From positions 1-33,837 of the IMG/VR virus record IMGVR_UViG_3300045136_000201: a stretch of 33,837 nucleotides of DNA; one strand, written 5' to 3'. Below the pieces are notes generated by a model. The model searched no databases, was not told the origin of the DNA, and was given only the letters and a program-made list of their open reading frames with translations. The first letter of the stretch is position 1, and every line of letters starts with the position of its first letter. Position numbers and translations under genes: made by a program. Shown here piece after piece: positions 22,667 through 29,980 of the stretch. This stretch comes from a virus.

Positions 22667-24545
22667 CGGTCAGAGCGAGGGCGCGCTGGAGGAACTGCTC
22701 GCCGCTGCCGCTGATCGGGGACGACGGGGACATGGGGGACGTGGCAAGCTCGCTCGTCACCCCGTTCCCGGACGCGATCACGCCGTTCACGGAGGCACCG
22801 GGGATCTCCCCTCCTCCGCCGCCTCCGCCTGCGCCGGCCATCATCTGGGCCATCGCGGGTGGCGGCTGGGTGGAGAAGTACCTGTCGATCGAGTCCTTGT
22901 CGAACGCGCGGAACAGGTCTGCGACGAGCTCGCGCATGTTCGGGTACACGCCGACGCTGACGAGGTTCGGGAGCATGTTGCTGACCGCGGTGACGAGCTG
23001 GATCGCCTCCGCCCGCTTCTCCTGGCGGACGAGGCTCTCCATGACCGGCTCGATGTTCACGACGTAATCCATCTGAATGTCATCGGGGAACACGCTCTCG
23101 AACTGGATCGCGCCGTCCTGGCCGATGCGGGGGATGAGCTTGGGGGCGTCGAGGAACTGCTGGTCGAGGCCGAGCATCTGCGTGCCCATCTCCTCGGCCC
23201 CGTAGAGGACGTTCTGCTTCTGGTGGGCGATGAGCCGCTGGGCGATCGTGGTGATGATCGCCGCCGCCGTCGCGGTCTCCGCGTCGATCTGCGTGTTCGG
23301 CCCCGACGGGGGCACGCCGCCGGAGACGAGGTTCTGGAGGTCGGCCTTGATCAGCGCCTCCGCCTCCAGGGAGTAGCGGGCAACGTCGCCGTTCGGCGTC
23401 CACGGCACGACCTGGGTGGCGTCGCTCACGGGCCACTGTGCGCCGGGGAAGAACTCGAACGCCTCGAAGTCCTGGGCGTCGTCGCGGATCATGAAGATCG
23501 CGTTGTTGATCAGCCGCAGGTTGTCGAGCCGCTGGTTCATGATCGACCAGAGGTACTCCTGCAGCTGCGCGACCTTCTGCGTCAGCGAGATGCCAGGGAT
23601 GCGGAACGGGTACGTGCTCGTAGAGGAGAACGCGTAGGGCTTGCGCCCGTGCCAGAACGGGTTCTTGCGGTCGTGCGGGTCGATGTGGACCCGCCGGTTC
23701 GCGACCGTGATCTTCTCCGACCCGTCGCGCGACCAGAACTCGAGAAGCTCGACCCGGCCCCGGGTCTTGTTCTCGTTCCAGAGCTCCTCTTCGAGGTGGC
23801 GGAAGTCATCCGTGATGATGTTCCGCTCGTACTCGTCCCGATCCATGGGGATCTGGTCGATGTTCTTGTAGTAGCCGAGCTTCTCGAGCTCCCTGAGCTG
23901 ATCGATGGTGACGAAGGACTGCTGGATGATCCAGGTGTCCTCCGGGCAGGTCGCCGACTCCTCGAAGATGAGCGAGCGAACGTCGACGACTTCGATGCAC
24001 GGCCCCTCGAACATGGTGGCCTCGATCTCCTCGGGAATGTAGTCCTCGCCGATCTGCTCCCCCCAGATGTCCGTATACACCTCGAGCCGCTTGCGCTTCG
24101 TCTTGCGCTTCTCGACCTTCCAGTACTGCTTCGTGCAGGTGAGCCCGGTGATGACCGCCTGCATCATCCACGGCCGCGCGCACTTCGCATGGAACCGCGC
24201 CTGGTCAAGCTGCGCCTGGAGGAGTAGCTCGGCCGCGCGGGCCCCCTCCATGAGCCGGTCGATGTCCTGGGAGTTCGTGAGAAGGGGCCACGGCTTGAGC
24301 TTGAAGCTCATCCGGTCGTCGAGGAGGCTCGCGACGACGCCCTCCACGATCTGCATCGCGTAGGGCGGGGTCAGCTTGGAGGTCCACTGGAGAACGTCGG
24401 AGGCTTCCTCCTTGCGCTCTACGACGCCGAGGTAGGTGCGGTACCGATCCTCGATCGTGGAAACCCACTGCTCGTGGTGGGGCTTCTCGTCGTAGAGGTG
24501 CCTGAGGACGAGCTCGACGGCTGGGTCGCGTTCCTTCTTAGCCAA
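22644..24545 (-). CDS. Portal protein
   Basis: This is a 633-residue protein from TTG 24545 (overlapping the previous stop). The N-terminal half has WTSKLTPPYAMQIVEGVVASL and a wing region with GLTCTKQYWKVEKRKTKRKR. The centre has the long stem and crown helices typical of podovirus portals (SLTQKVAQLQEYLWSIMNQRLDN), followed by VPPSGPNTQIDAETATAAAII. The tail end is Gly/Pro-rich. The ring of 12 copies is the DNA entry pore and binds terminase and adaptor. Order terminase-portal-scaffold-capsid supports the call. Confidence 0.85.
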   Translation of the reverse strand: MAKKERDPAVELVLRHLYDEKPHHEQWVSTIEDRYRTYLGVVERKEEASDVLQWTSKLTPPYAMQIVEGVVASLLDDRMSFKLKPWPLLTNSQDIDRLMEGARAAELLLQAQLDQARFHAKCARPWMMQAVITGLTCTKQYWKVEKRKTKRKRLEVYTDIWGEQIGEDYIPEEIEATMFEGPCIEVVDVRSLIFEESATCPEDTWIIQQSFVTIDQLRELEKLGYYKNIDQIPMDRDEYERNIITDDFRHLEEELWNENKTRGRVELLEFWSRDGSEKITVANRRVHIDPHDRKNPFWHGRKPYAFSSTSTYPFRIPGISLTQKVAQLQEYLWSIMNQRLDNLRLINNAIFMIRDDAQDFEAFEFFPGAQWPVSDATQVVPWTPNGDVARYSLEAEALIKADLQNLVSGGVPPSGPNTQIDAETATAAAIITTIAQRLIAHQKQNVLYGAEEMGTQMLGLDQQFLDAPKLIPRIGQDGAIQFESVFPDDIQMDYVVNIEPVMESLVRQEKRAEAIQLVTAVSNMLPNLVSVGVYPNMRELVADLFRAFDKDSIDRYFSTQPPPAMAQMMAGAGGGGGGGEIPGASVNGVIASGNGVTSELATSPMSPSSPISGSGEQFLQRALALTGGANNVG

Positions 24546-24960
24546 GTGGCGACTGCGGGGCGTTCTTGAGCATGAACTTCTGCGCCGGCCCGATGCCGAG
24601 CGCAGCCTCGGCCTGCTTCTGGTTCTTCGCCAGAAGGTCGCTCAGCGACGAGATGATCTTGTTGATCTGCGCCAGGTCAGCGTCATCCGTCTCCATCTGC
24701 AAGTACGGGTGGTTGCGCACGTACTCGAAGATGTCCCGGATCGCGTCCGCGGGGCTCTGGAACTGCGGTGCCTCGGGGGCCCCGGGCCCGCCGGGGCCCA
24801 TCGGAGCGCCCCCCATGGCACCCATGAGGCCGGACAGGAGCCCACCCATGTCCCCGCCCTCGGGCGGGGGAGAGCCCCCCATGGGCGGCGGGCCCATGCC
24901 CTCGTCCCCATAGGGAAGCTGGATGACCTGTCCCGTGTTTGGGTCAACGATAGTAGGCAA
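24538..24960 (-). CDS. Gly/Pro/Met-rich small protein before portal
   Basis: This is a 140-residue protein from TTG 24960 (GGAG upstream, overlapping the terminase stop TAG). Residues about 20-65 are a Gly/Pro/Met low-complexity stretch (GMGPPPMGGSPPPEGGDMGG). The rest is helical (ADAIRDIFEYVRNHPYLQM, INKIISSLSDLLAKNQ). It is likely a portal or head accessory. Similar low-complexity regions occur near portal genes. No family is recognised. Confidence 0.6.
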   Translation of the reverse strand: MPTIVDPNTGQVIQLPYGDEGMGPPPMGGSPPPEGGDMGGLLSGLMGAMGGAPMGPGGPGAPEAPQFQSPADAIRDIFEYVRNHPYLQMETDDADLAQINKIISSLSDLLAKNQKQAEAALGIGPAQKFMLKNAPQSPLG

Positions 24961-24964
24961 GTCT

Positions 24965-26677
24965 CTAGCTCCAGACGTAATCGCGCCTGTACGGGCGCGT
25001 CTTTGGCTTCGGCTTCCGCGGGTGCTCGCCCCGCTGGCGGTACATCTCGCACGCGATAGCCGCCGCCATTACGAGGTCGTCGTTGCAGCCCTCCATCGCC
25101 CGCGGCCACGTGCCCGTGGGGCTCTTACCCGTCCTCGGGTCGAACCGCACGAACGTCCCCATCTCCGAGTGAAGCTTGGGGGTCAGCCAGGCGAGCGCGT
25201 GCTCGCGCAACGCCTCTTCCAGGTACTCGAGCACCGGGGCCCGGGTCGCCTTGTTCATCGGGAACCCGAACTGCTTGTGCTCGAGCTGGTCGGGGCGGAC
25301 GAACTGCCGGTGCCGGTACAGGCGCGGGTAGGCGGGCCTGCCCTCGCGGCCGTCGCGGAGGGCGATGATGGTCGCGTTCCCGAACCCGCCCGCGTCCTCC
25401 ACGGCGATCAGCGCCGTGTTGTACCAGCGGCCGAGGTAGTGCAGCTGCTCCGCGAACTCGTCCGTGTCGAGCTTCCCGTGGAACTCCGCGCAGAACGCCA
25501 TGTCCTGCAAGTCGATGACGTACGCGGCGGAGAAGTCAAGGCCGTGCCCGGTGGCCACGTCCGCGCCGATCGCGTACTGGTGGTCAGCCTCGGGCTCGCG
25601 AAACACGGTGATCCAGCCCTTCGGGTCCTTGACAAGCCGGGCCAGGCCGGTCTTGCGGAGCTCGAACCGGCCCCGGTAGAGCGGCTCTGGGATGCGCTGC
25701 GCGTACCAGTAGAGCGCGCTCTTGTCGAACCAGCAGGCGTCCGTGATCTCGAACGCCTCCTCCGGGGTGGACGGGTACTGCTCCTTCCGCTCCCACTCCC
25801 GGAGGTTCAGGATCTCCGGGCTCTTCTCCCACTCCTCGTCCCGGTCCGGGTGGAACCAGTACGGGAGGAAAAGCGTTGCCAGGCCGATCTCGTCGGCCTT
25901 CGACCACAAGTAGTGAAAGTAGTTGCCGGCCCCGGTGAGCTCGTTGTAGACGCCGTTCGCGGTGGAGACGATGAAGATCTTGCCCTCCTGGCCGGCGGCG
26001 GAGGAGACCGACTTCATGATCGCCGGGGGGTTCTCGACCCAGGCGAACTCGTCCAGAAGAACGAACGCCGCCGTCTTACCCATACCGGAGGCGTCAGCTG
26101 ACGACTGAGCGAGAATCTGGGACTTCTTCCCGTCAGGGAACAGGAACTCGATCCCCTGCTTGGAGACCCTCACCTCCGCCCCGTTCAGAAGATGCGGGGG
26201 AAGGGAGCGAACCTGCACGGCGGCGCGCTCCACAAGCTCCTTCGCGTCCGCCTCCTTCTGACGGTAGAACAGGCTCAACGAGCCCGGCCGGTACAGGCTC
26301 ACCCACACGCCGTAGCCGCAGCCGAGCCAGGTGACGCCAAGCTGGCGCGCCTTGAGCACGATCATGCGCTGGGATTCGAACAGCGTGTCGATCAGCTGCC
26401 GCTGCCACGACCAGGGCTCGAACCGCTGATCGGGCTTGCGCCAGTCCCACGTCCCAGCAGGGGGGTTCATGTTGAACCGGAACGCGCCCGAGCCCGAATC
26501 GGCCACGCGGCGCTGATCCCAGCACTCCATGTGCTCGAGCAGGTGCGCCGGGTGCCTGCCGGCCCGAACCCGCTCCTCTAGACGCTTGAGCTCCTCGAGC
26601 TCGAGGAGAAAACGCTCCTGCTCCTCCGGGGGGAGCTTCTGAAGCTCCTCCCAGGTGGGGAGAGCCGCTGTTGCCAA
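24965..26677 (-). CDS. terL: Terminase large subunit
   Basis: This is a 570-residue packaging motor from TTG 26677. The ATPase domain shows a Walker A-like KARQLGVTW (109-117), Walker B VLLDE (206-210) and coupling motif STAN (238-241). YPSTPEEAF (301-309) is the usual linker. The RNase H-fold nuclease has Asp373 (GADVATG), Glu427-Asp428 (AVEDAGG) and Asp533-Asp534 (NDDL). It cuts and pumps DNA into the portal. An N-terminal helical extension of about 80 residues may bind the small subunit. Confidence 0.93.
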   Translation of the reverse strand: MATAALPTWEELQKLPPEEQERFLLELEELKRLEERVRAGRHPAHLLEHMECWDQRRVADSGSGAFRFNMNPPAGTWDWRKPDQRFEPWSWQRQLIDTLFESQRMIVLKARQLGVTWLGCGYGVWVSLYRPGSLSLFYRQKEADAKELVERAAVQVRSLPPHLLNGAEVRVSKQGIEFLFPDGKKSQILAQSSADASGMGKTAAFVLLDEFAWVENPPAIMKSVSSAAGQEGKIFIVSTANGVYNELTGAGNYFHYLWSKADEIGLATLFLPYWFHPDRDEEWEKSPEILNLREWERKEQYPSTPEEAFEITDACWFDKSALYWYAQRIPEPLYRGRFELRKTGLARLVKDPKGWITVFREPEADHQYAIGADVATGHGLDFSAAYVIDLQDMAFCAEFHGKLDTDEFAEQLHYLGRWYNTALIAVEDAGGFGNATIIALRDGREGRPAYPRLYRHRQFVRPDQLEHKQFGFPMNKATRAPVLEYLEEALREHALAWLTPKLHSEMGTFVRFDPRTGKSPTGTWPRAMEGCNDDLVMAAAIACEMYRQRGEHPRKPKPKTRPYRRDYVWS

Positions 26678-27169
26678 CTACGCCGGGACGACCGAGAGAA
26701 TCGGCGGGGTGTTGCCGCCGAACAGCTGCTGACCGGGGCCCCACGACATCAGCACAGAGCCCGGGGTTCCGGCTGGGACAACCTGCCACAGCTGCCCGCC
26801 ATGGCTTATCACTGACGGAATCCCGGTCGGGGCCGCCGGCTGGGACACCGCCTGGGCCGCAGCCTGCGAGGCAAGCGCAGAGGGGAGGCTAGAAGCGTAC
26901 GCACGCGTCCTCAGCGACAGGTTCATCGCGTTTTGAATCGTCCTAAGCGCGTCGAGCAGAGACTGCCGCTGCTCAGGTGGGCGGCTAGCCAGAAAACGAT
27001 GCAGGAAACTAGGCACGACATGCCCATGAGGAAGCGCGCCAGCAGCACGCAAAGTCTGCAATGCCTGATACACAGGGCTCGGGCTAGGCACGTACGGGTT
27101 CGGCGCGTTCGGATTGGCCGCGCGCGGCGTGCTAACCGTCTGCCTGAGAGTCGTCAAAAGATCCGCCAC
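26678..27169 (-). CDS. Hypothetical protein before large terminase
   Basis: This is a 163-residue protein from GTG 27169. The first 40 residues are Pro/Asn-rich (NPNAPNPYVPSPSPVYQA), then comes a helical segment with SFLHRFLASRPPEQRQSLLDAL, an Ala-rich helix and a beta-like C-terminal unit (GGQLWQVVPAGTPGSVLM). It could be a small virion or packaging protein. No family is recognised. It ends at the terminase start. Confidence 0.6.
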   Translation of the reverse strand: MADLLTTLRQTVSTPRAANPNAPNPYVPSPSPVYQALQTLRAAGALPHGHVVPSFLHRFLASRPPEQRQSLLDALRTIQNAMNLSLRTRAYASSLPSALASQAAAQAVSQPAAPTGIPSVISHGGQLWQVVPAGTPGSVLMSWGPGQQLFGGNTPPILSVVPA

Positions 27170-27173
27170 CTAC

Positions 27174-27323
27174 CTAGTTTTCCTTCCTTCCCTTCGCCGC
27201 GTACCGGGCTCGCACCGACGCCAAGGCCTTCGCCCTCGACGTCGAGGAGCCGACTACCCGGCCGTCCCTGTCAACGATCTTCCACGGGCGCTTGCCCGAT
27301 CCCCTACGAACACTCCACGGCAT
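27174..27323 (-). CDS. Small basic phage protein
   Basis: This 49-residue protein reads PWKIVDRDGRVVGSSTSRAK then ALASVRARYAAKGRK. I recall many actinophage and phage-like loci with short proteins of this pattern (W.IVD...G.VVG.S.S..KA..SVRAR.A). The ATG at 27323 lies close after the previous gene. The beta-hairpin plus helix could bind DNA. The function is unknown. Confidence 0.6.
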   Translation of the reverse strand: MPWSVRRGSGKRPWKIVDRDGRVVGSSTSRAKALASVRARYAAKGRKEN

Positions 27324-27353
27324 CGCCACCTAGCCCCCATCCCACACGCCGAG

Positions 27354-27527
27354 CTAGTCACGCTCCTCGAACACGACCTCATCGACACACTCGGACTCCG
27401 GGTACCCAAAAGCGAGCAAGCTCACCTCCGCGGCCACCCGGCACGACTCCCGATCCCGAGCCCACGCGTACACGCCGCCCACCGGCATCCCAAGCCAGTA
27501 CACGATCGCGCAACCCAGATGAGTCAC
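27354..27527 (-). CDS. Short hypothetical protein
   Basis: This is a 57-residue protein whose GTG overlaps the previous TGA (GTGA). It has a mildly hydrophobic N-terminus (LGCAIVYWLGMPVGGVYAWA), three Cys and an acidic tail (ECVDEVVFEERD). No family is recognised. The stop-start overlap and the close-packed neighbours support it. Confidence 0.5.
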   Translation of the reverse strand: MTHLGCAIVYWLGMPVGGVYAWARDRESCRVAAEVSLLAFGYPESECVDEVVFEERD

Positions 27528-27754
27528 CTAGCGCGACCCTTCCCGCGCCGCTTGGGACGCCCAACAGACTGCAAGTTCATCTCCCTCACAAGCCCGCGGG
27601 CCTTAGACACAGCCTGGGCGCGAAGGCGAGCCCTATTGGGACCCAGCGTGTTCTTCAACACCTGGAACTGGCGCGAAGAAGAACCAGACGAGCGGGACTT
27701 CAACTTGCTCAACGGGGGAAGCTTGGACTTGCGAGCGGAAATCTTCTTAGCCAC
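27524..27754 (-). CDS. Small very basic protein
   Basis: This is a 76-residue protein with GTG 27754 and SD GGAGTG. It is Lys/Arg/Ser-rich throughout (AKKISARKSKLPPLSKLKSR, GRPKRRGKGRAR) and likely binds nucleic acid. It begins the leftward packaging block just after the non-coding repeat region. No family is recognised. Confidence 0.55.
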   Translation of the reverse strand: MAKKISARKSKLPPLSKLKSRSSGSSSRQFQVLKNTLGPNRARLRAQAVSKARGLVREMNLQSVGRPKRRGKGRAR

Positions 27755-27858
27755 TCGAACACTCCAATCAAGTAGGAACTAGCCGATCCGTACCCGGTGC
27801 ACCCCCCAAGGGGACCCGGGTCGTGAATGGATGGAGAACAGCTGGGACCTCCCTTTAC

Positions 27859-27886
27859 GCCGAAGCCGCCTCCGGGCGGCTTCGGC
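27859..27886. terminator. 12-bp perfect hairpin
   Basis: GCCGAAGCCGCC (27859-27870) and its reverse complement (27875-27886) are separated by TCCG. It could end a leftward transcript that has crossed the repeat region, but the T-run is weak. Confidence 0.4.
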
Positions 27887-28051
27887 CCCGACCACCGAAG
27901 CAGCCGGGGGGATTACCCCCAAGCTATCACAGTTGTCTGACAAAGGGGGATAGACTGGGACCCGCGCGCTCATTTACACGCGCGGGGGAGGGTTACACGC
28001 GCGAAGGGGAGAGGTGCACGCGTGTACACGCCCGCTAGCCGGCTGGTGTCC

Positions 28052-28079
28052 CGGGGCGGGGGCATGCACCCCGCCCCCG
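28052..28079. other. GC-rich imperfect hairpin around GCATGC
   Basis: CGGGGCGGGG and CCCCGCCCCCG face each other around a GCATGC-type centre. It lies just before the 28-bp tandem repeats and may be part of an origin or packaging site. Confidence 0.4.
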
Positions 28080-28090
28080 TACACGCCTGT

Positions 28091-28165
28091 GCGCGCCTGT
28101 GCACGCAAGCGCGCCCGTGCGCGCCTGTGCACGCAAGCGCGCCCGTGCGCGCCTGTGCACGCACG
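28091..28165. repeat. 28-bp tandem repeats of alternating purine-pyrimidine
   Basis: Units begin at 28091, 28119 and 28147. The first two are identical and the third diverges after about 18 bases. Each carries GCGCGCCTGTGCACGC, a run of alternating purine and pyrimidine that favours Z-DNA, and the palindrome GTGCAC. The array has no spacers and is not a CRISPR. It resembles iterons or a packaging-recognition array. Confidence 0.75.
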
Positions 28166-28209
28166 CAGGCGTGTCACAAAGTCGGGCGGGCCGGCGCAAG
28201 CGTGGCCCG

Positions 28210-28230
28210 CTAGCAGGAAATCCCTGCTAG
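28210..28230 (-). terminator. Hairpin over the stop of the small-terminase candidate
   Basis: CTAGCAGG (28210-28217) and CCTGCTAG (28223-28230) form an 8-bp stem with a 5-base loop. The stop codon lies in the arm. No T-run follows on the minus strand. Confidence 0.4.
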
Positions 28231-28682
28231 TCGCGGGAATCCGGGCCCGTGATATCCGTCGAAATCCCGTCCTGCCCGCTCAGGACACGCTCGAGCTCCG
28301 CGCGCATGCGCTCATAGCGCGCGCGCAGAGCCTCCTCGGTGGCCGGCTCGTACGCCTGGGCCTGCTCGATCCTCTGCGTGGGCTTGCCCCACTCGCGATC
28401 GAGCACGGAGTCGGCCGCGCGCAGCGCGGGGTGCGCGTCCCCTTGCCCGGCCAGGTAGGCGCGTAGTGCCTTCTCGTGCGCCTTGAGAGAGAGCGGGACG
28501 AGATCGCGCAGGGCTAGCTCCTCGGCCTTCTTGCGCCTCTCTCGTCTTGCTTGGCCGCTGCGACGTCCTAGCTCGCGTGCCTCCTCGGTGGTGCGTGCTG
28601 GCCTGAGGTTGGCGAGGCTGTTCGGGTGGATCTTCGGCTTGGGCTTGTCTGGCTTGTCTGGCGTGTCTGGCTTGTCTGGCAT
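28227..28682 (-). CDS. Candidate small terminase or DNA-binding protein
   Basis: This is a 151-residue protein from ATG 28682 with GGGGG upstream. It starts with repeated PDKP units, then NSLANLRPARTTEEARELGR and RSGQARRERRKKAEELALRD, a basic helix. A helical region (SLKAHEKALRAYLAG, AADSVLDREWGKPTQRIEQ) follows. The last part (REWGKPTQ) is common in small terminases and in DUF5681-like proteins. Position upstream of terL and next to a repeat array agrees. The frame extends further upstream, but the operator and promoter lie there, so I chose the ATG. Confidence 0.5.
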   Translation of the reverse strand: MPDKPDTPDKPDKPKPKIHPNSLANLRPARTTEEARELGRRSGQARRERRKKAEELALRDLVPLSLKAHEKALRAYLAGQGDAHPALRAADSVLDREWGKPTQRIEQAQAYEPATEEALRARYERMRAELERVLSGQDGISTDITGPDSRD

Positions 28683-28703
28683 GTTCCCCCATGTACGCGC
28701 AGG

Positions 28704-28730
28704 GAAAAGTTCGCTATTTGCGGACTTTTC
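28704..28730. promoter_or_regulatory. 27-bp palindromic operator, copy 1
   Basis: The left arm GAAAAGTTCGC and right arm GCGGACTTTTC flank TATTT. The arms are complementary except for one position. The -35 of the plus-strand promoter starts four bases further on. Copies 2 and 3 share the arms and the TATTT centre. Confidence 0.8.
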
Positions 28731-28734
28731 CTGC

Positions 28735-28763
28735 TTGACACGTGCCGGGCGGTCGTGTAGTGT
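28735..28763 (+). promoter_or_regulatory. Promoter, TTGACA-17-TAGTGT
   Basis: The -35 is perfect (28735-28740) and the -10 is TAGTGT (28758-28763). It drives the gene at 28801. Transcription should start near 28770, at GTCAGCAGCC, a leader start that is also found after the second promoter. Confidence 0.8.
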
Positions 28764-28800
28764 CACGCCTGTCAGCAGCCTCCTACGAAGGGAGAGAACG

Positions 28801-29007
28801 ATGATGACGAGCGCCGACAAAGGGCCGTACGCGGTAGTCGTCGCCAGCGAGGCGAATGTCTACATCGATACGCGGGGCGATCTCGGTGGGGCGATGCGAG
28901 AGTTCGACGATCTCGACGAGGCGCGCGCGTTCGCCGAGTCGGTCGCCGGCGACTACCACTACGGCGTCGAGATCGTGGACTTGAGCACCTGGGAGATCGT
29001 GGATTAG
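28801..29007 (+). CDS. Small acidic plus-strand protein
   Basis: This is a 68-residue protein from ATG 28801 (GGGAGAGAACG upstream). The pattern YAVVVASEANVYIDTRGDLG, then DLDEARAFAESVAGDYHYGVEIVDL predicts a beta-alpha-beta fold. It is strongly acidic, as are many phage host-takeover or anti-defence proteins. That comparison is only suggestive. It has its own strong promoter with palindromic operator and is followed by terminators, so it is an independent early-type unit. Confidence 0.75.
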   Translation: MMTSADKGPYAVVVASEANVYIDTRGDLGGAMREFDDLDEARAFAESVAGDYHYGVEIVDLSTWEIVD

Positions 29008-29029
29008 ATCTCGCCCGCCCCGTGACGGG

Positions 29030-29100
29030 CTGCTGACAACTCCCCTTCACCGGGGTGTCAGCGAGAGAATGGGGGTCGCTTCGGCGGCCCTCATTCTTTG
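29030..29100 (+). terminator. Two hairpins ending the 28801 unit
   Basis: The first hairpin pairs GCTGACA with TGTCAGC around the 3' end of the leader (about 29030-29060). The second (29066-29096) pairs AGAATGGGGGTCGC with GCGGCCCTCATTCT across TTCG and is followed by TTTGGG. The second is a good terminator and could also serve the opposite strand. Confidence 0.6.
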
Positions 29101-29108
29101 GGCGGAGT

Positions 29109-29273
29109 TCATGCGCAAGTTCCCCGACGCGCACCCGGCTCCATGCTGTTTAGACCCACCGCCCGCATGGCCGAGCAGGACGGACAGCACCACGCCTCGA
29201 GGTCGTTCCCGTAGATGGGGGCGAGGACGGTCGGTTGCCGCGCCGGCGGGGTGTTTACGCTTGCGATTCCCAT
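29109..29273 (-). CDS. Possible small zinc-motif protein
   Basis: This possible 54-residue protein has ATG 29273 and SD GAGG seven bases upstream, the SD lying inside operator copy 2. It contains EAWCCPSCSAM, a CxxC-type site, and a further Cys near the end. It would be transcribed divergently from the 29316 promoter. The order mirrors copy 1, where a minus gene also starts beside the operator. It is uncertain because it is short and the plus-strand reading is also open. Confidence 0.4.
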   Translation of the reverse strand: MGIASVNTPPARQPTVLAPIYGNDLEAWCCPSCSAMRAVGLNSMEPGARRGTCA

Positions 29274-29274
29274 T

Positions 29275-29301
29275 GAAAACCTCGCTATTTGCGTACTTTT
29301 C
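29275..29301. promoter_or_regulatory. 27-bp palindromic operator, copy 2
   Basis: The arms are GAAAACCTCGC and GCGTACTTTTC around TATTT. The -35 of the next promoter begins 14 bases further on, exactly 10 bp more than in copy 1. Confidence 0.8.
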
Positions 29302-29315
29302 GCACTAGGTGGCCC

Positions 29316-29344
29316 TTGACTTCCCGTTTAAGCAGTGATAGTCA
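29316..29344 (+). promoter_or_regulatory. Promoter, TTGACT-17-TAGTCA
   Basis: TTGACT (29316-29321) and TAGTCA (29339-29344) are 17 bp apart. It drives 29381 and 29421. The predicted start near 29351 begins the same TGTCAGCAGC leader as at 28770. Confidence 0.7.
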
Positions 29345-29380
29345 TGTTCTTGTCAGCAGCTCGTTAACGAAGGAGGAGAC

Positions 29381-29446
29381 ATGGACGCGCAAGGAAACCC
29401 TCATGGCAGGAGGACTCCTGATGACTCGCACGCGCGCCACAATTGA
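29381..29446 (+). CDS. Short leader reading frame
   Basis: This 21-codon frame has the best SD of the unit (AAGGAGGAGAC then ATG) and ends 26 bases after the start of the next gene in another frame. The peptide (MDAQGNPHGRRTPDDSHARH and one more residue) is hydrophilic and has no recognised family. It may couple or limit translation of 29421-29753. It could also be the only purpose of its strong SD to load ribosomes. Confidence 0.45.
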   Translation: MDAQGNPHGRRTPDDSHARHN

Positions 29447-29753
29447 GCACCTGCGCCGGTGCCAGGCTATGCGCGCCGCCGGGCTGCCCGTCTCTTACAC
29501 AACCGACCCCGGCTGGCTAGTCGAGCAGGCAATCAACCGCCGCGCGGGCTGGCTAGAGGATGGCCACACGCGGGGAACAACCAAGCCGATCAACGGCAAG
29601 CTTCCCCGCAAGGCGCGCGGCGACTGGCAGCGCACCTTGCGGCTGATCGCGGACGAGATCAACACGCCACGTCTCATTGTGCGCGTGCAGAGGCTCGGCG
29701 AGCATCGCTGGCTAGCGGAGCGGCTTCCACACAGGTTCGAGGACGCAGAGTGA
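29421..29753 (+). CDS. Plus-strand hypothetical protein
   Basis: This is a 110-residue protein from ATG 29421 (AGGAGG, seven bases). It is helical and basic with RATIEHLRRCQAMRAAGLPV, then DPGWLVEQAINRRAGWLED and RGDWQRTLRLIADEINTPRL. The pattern resembles small uncharacterised actinophage proteins from early regions. I do not recognise a function. It is controlled by operator copy 2 and followed by a strong hairpin. Confidence 0.7.
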   Translation: MTRTRATIEHLRRCQAMRAAGLPVSYTTDPGWLVEQAINRRAGWLEDGHTRGTTKPINGKLPRKARGDWQRTLRLIADEINTPRLIVRVQRLGEHRWLAERLPHRFEDAE

Positions 29754-29783
29754 CCCCGGCCGGATTGTAAACGCTCGCCCCCT

Positions 29784-29830
29784 ACCGGCAGTGGTCGCGG
29801 AGTTTCCCGGCTCCTGCGACCACTGCCGGA
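29784..29830 (+). terminator. Perfect 14-bp hairpin after 29753
   Basis: CCGGCAGTGGTCGC pairs perfectly with its reverse complement, with a second small stem GGAG/CTCC inside the loop. It lies about 30 bases after the plus-strand gene. No T-run follows, but its position between convergent genes supports termination. Confidence 0.5.
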
Positions 29831-29895
29831 GGCGTGTCCGTCCGGAACGGACGCGCCTGGCCAGCAGCAGCCTGGCCGAGCGCAGGGCGGAAAAA

Positions 29896-29931
29896 GAAAG
29901 CCCCGGCCTTCCGTAGAAGCCGGGGCCCGTA
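29896..29931 (-). terminator. Intrinsic terminator for the methyltransferase unit
   Basis: On the minus strand GCCCCGGC pairs with GCCGGGGC over an 11-base loop and is followed by TTTCTTTTT. It lies 50 bases beyond the stop of 29981-30415 and should end the leftward early transcript. Confidence 0.75.
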
Positions 29932-29980
29932 AAAGCGCAGCCGAGCTCGCATCTAGGCCGTACGGCCGCGACGGCCCGGA

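Larger units (their letters stand above)
27755..28226. other. Repeat-rich non-coding stretch beside terminase genes
   Basis: No gene is supported here. The stretch holds a perfect 12-bp hairpin (27859-27886), the small inverted repeat TTGTC-T-GACAA near 27930, two TTACACGCGCG-type repeats (near 27972 and 27991), a long GC hairpin (28052-28079) and the 28-bp tandem repeats (28091-28165). Its position next to the candidate small terminase makes it a plausible packaging or replication site. Confidence 0.55.

Noticed and set aside
28091-28165. CRISPR array
   Set aside because: The 28-bp units are directly adjacent without unique spacers; this is a simple tandem repeat.
27970-28177. Protein frames with repeated RACTGAHG-type sequence
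   Set aside because: They are translations of the GC-rich tandem repeat in several frames, with no SD and no natural protein pattern.
28227-28820. Longer version of the small-terminase candidate starting at 28820
   Set aside because: The extension would run through operator copy 1 and the plus-strand promoter; ATG 28682 has an adequate SD.
29289-29753. 154-residue plus-strand frame from 29289
   Set aside because: It would start inside the operator and cover the promoter; ATG 29421 has a good SD downstream of that promoter.
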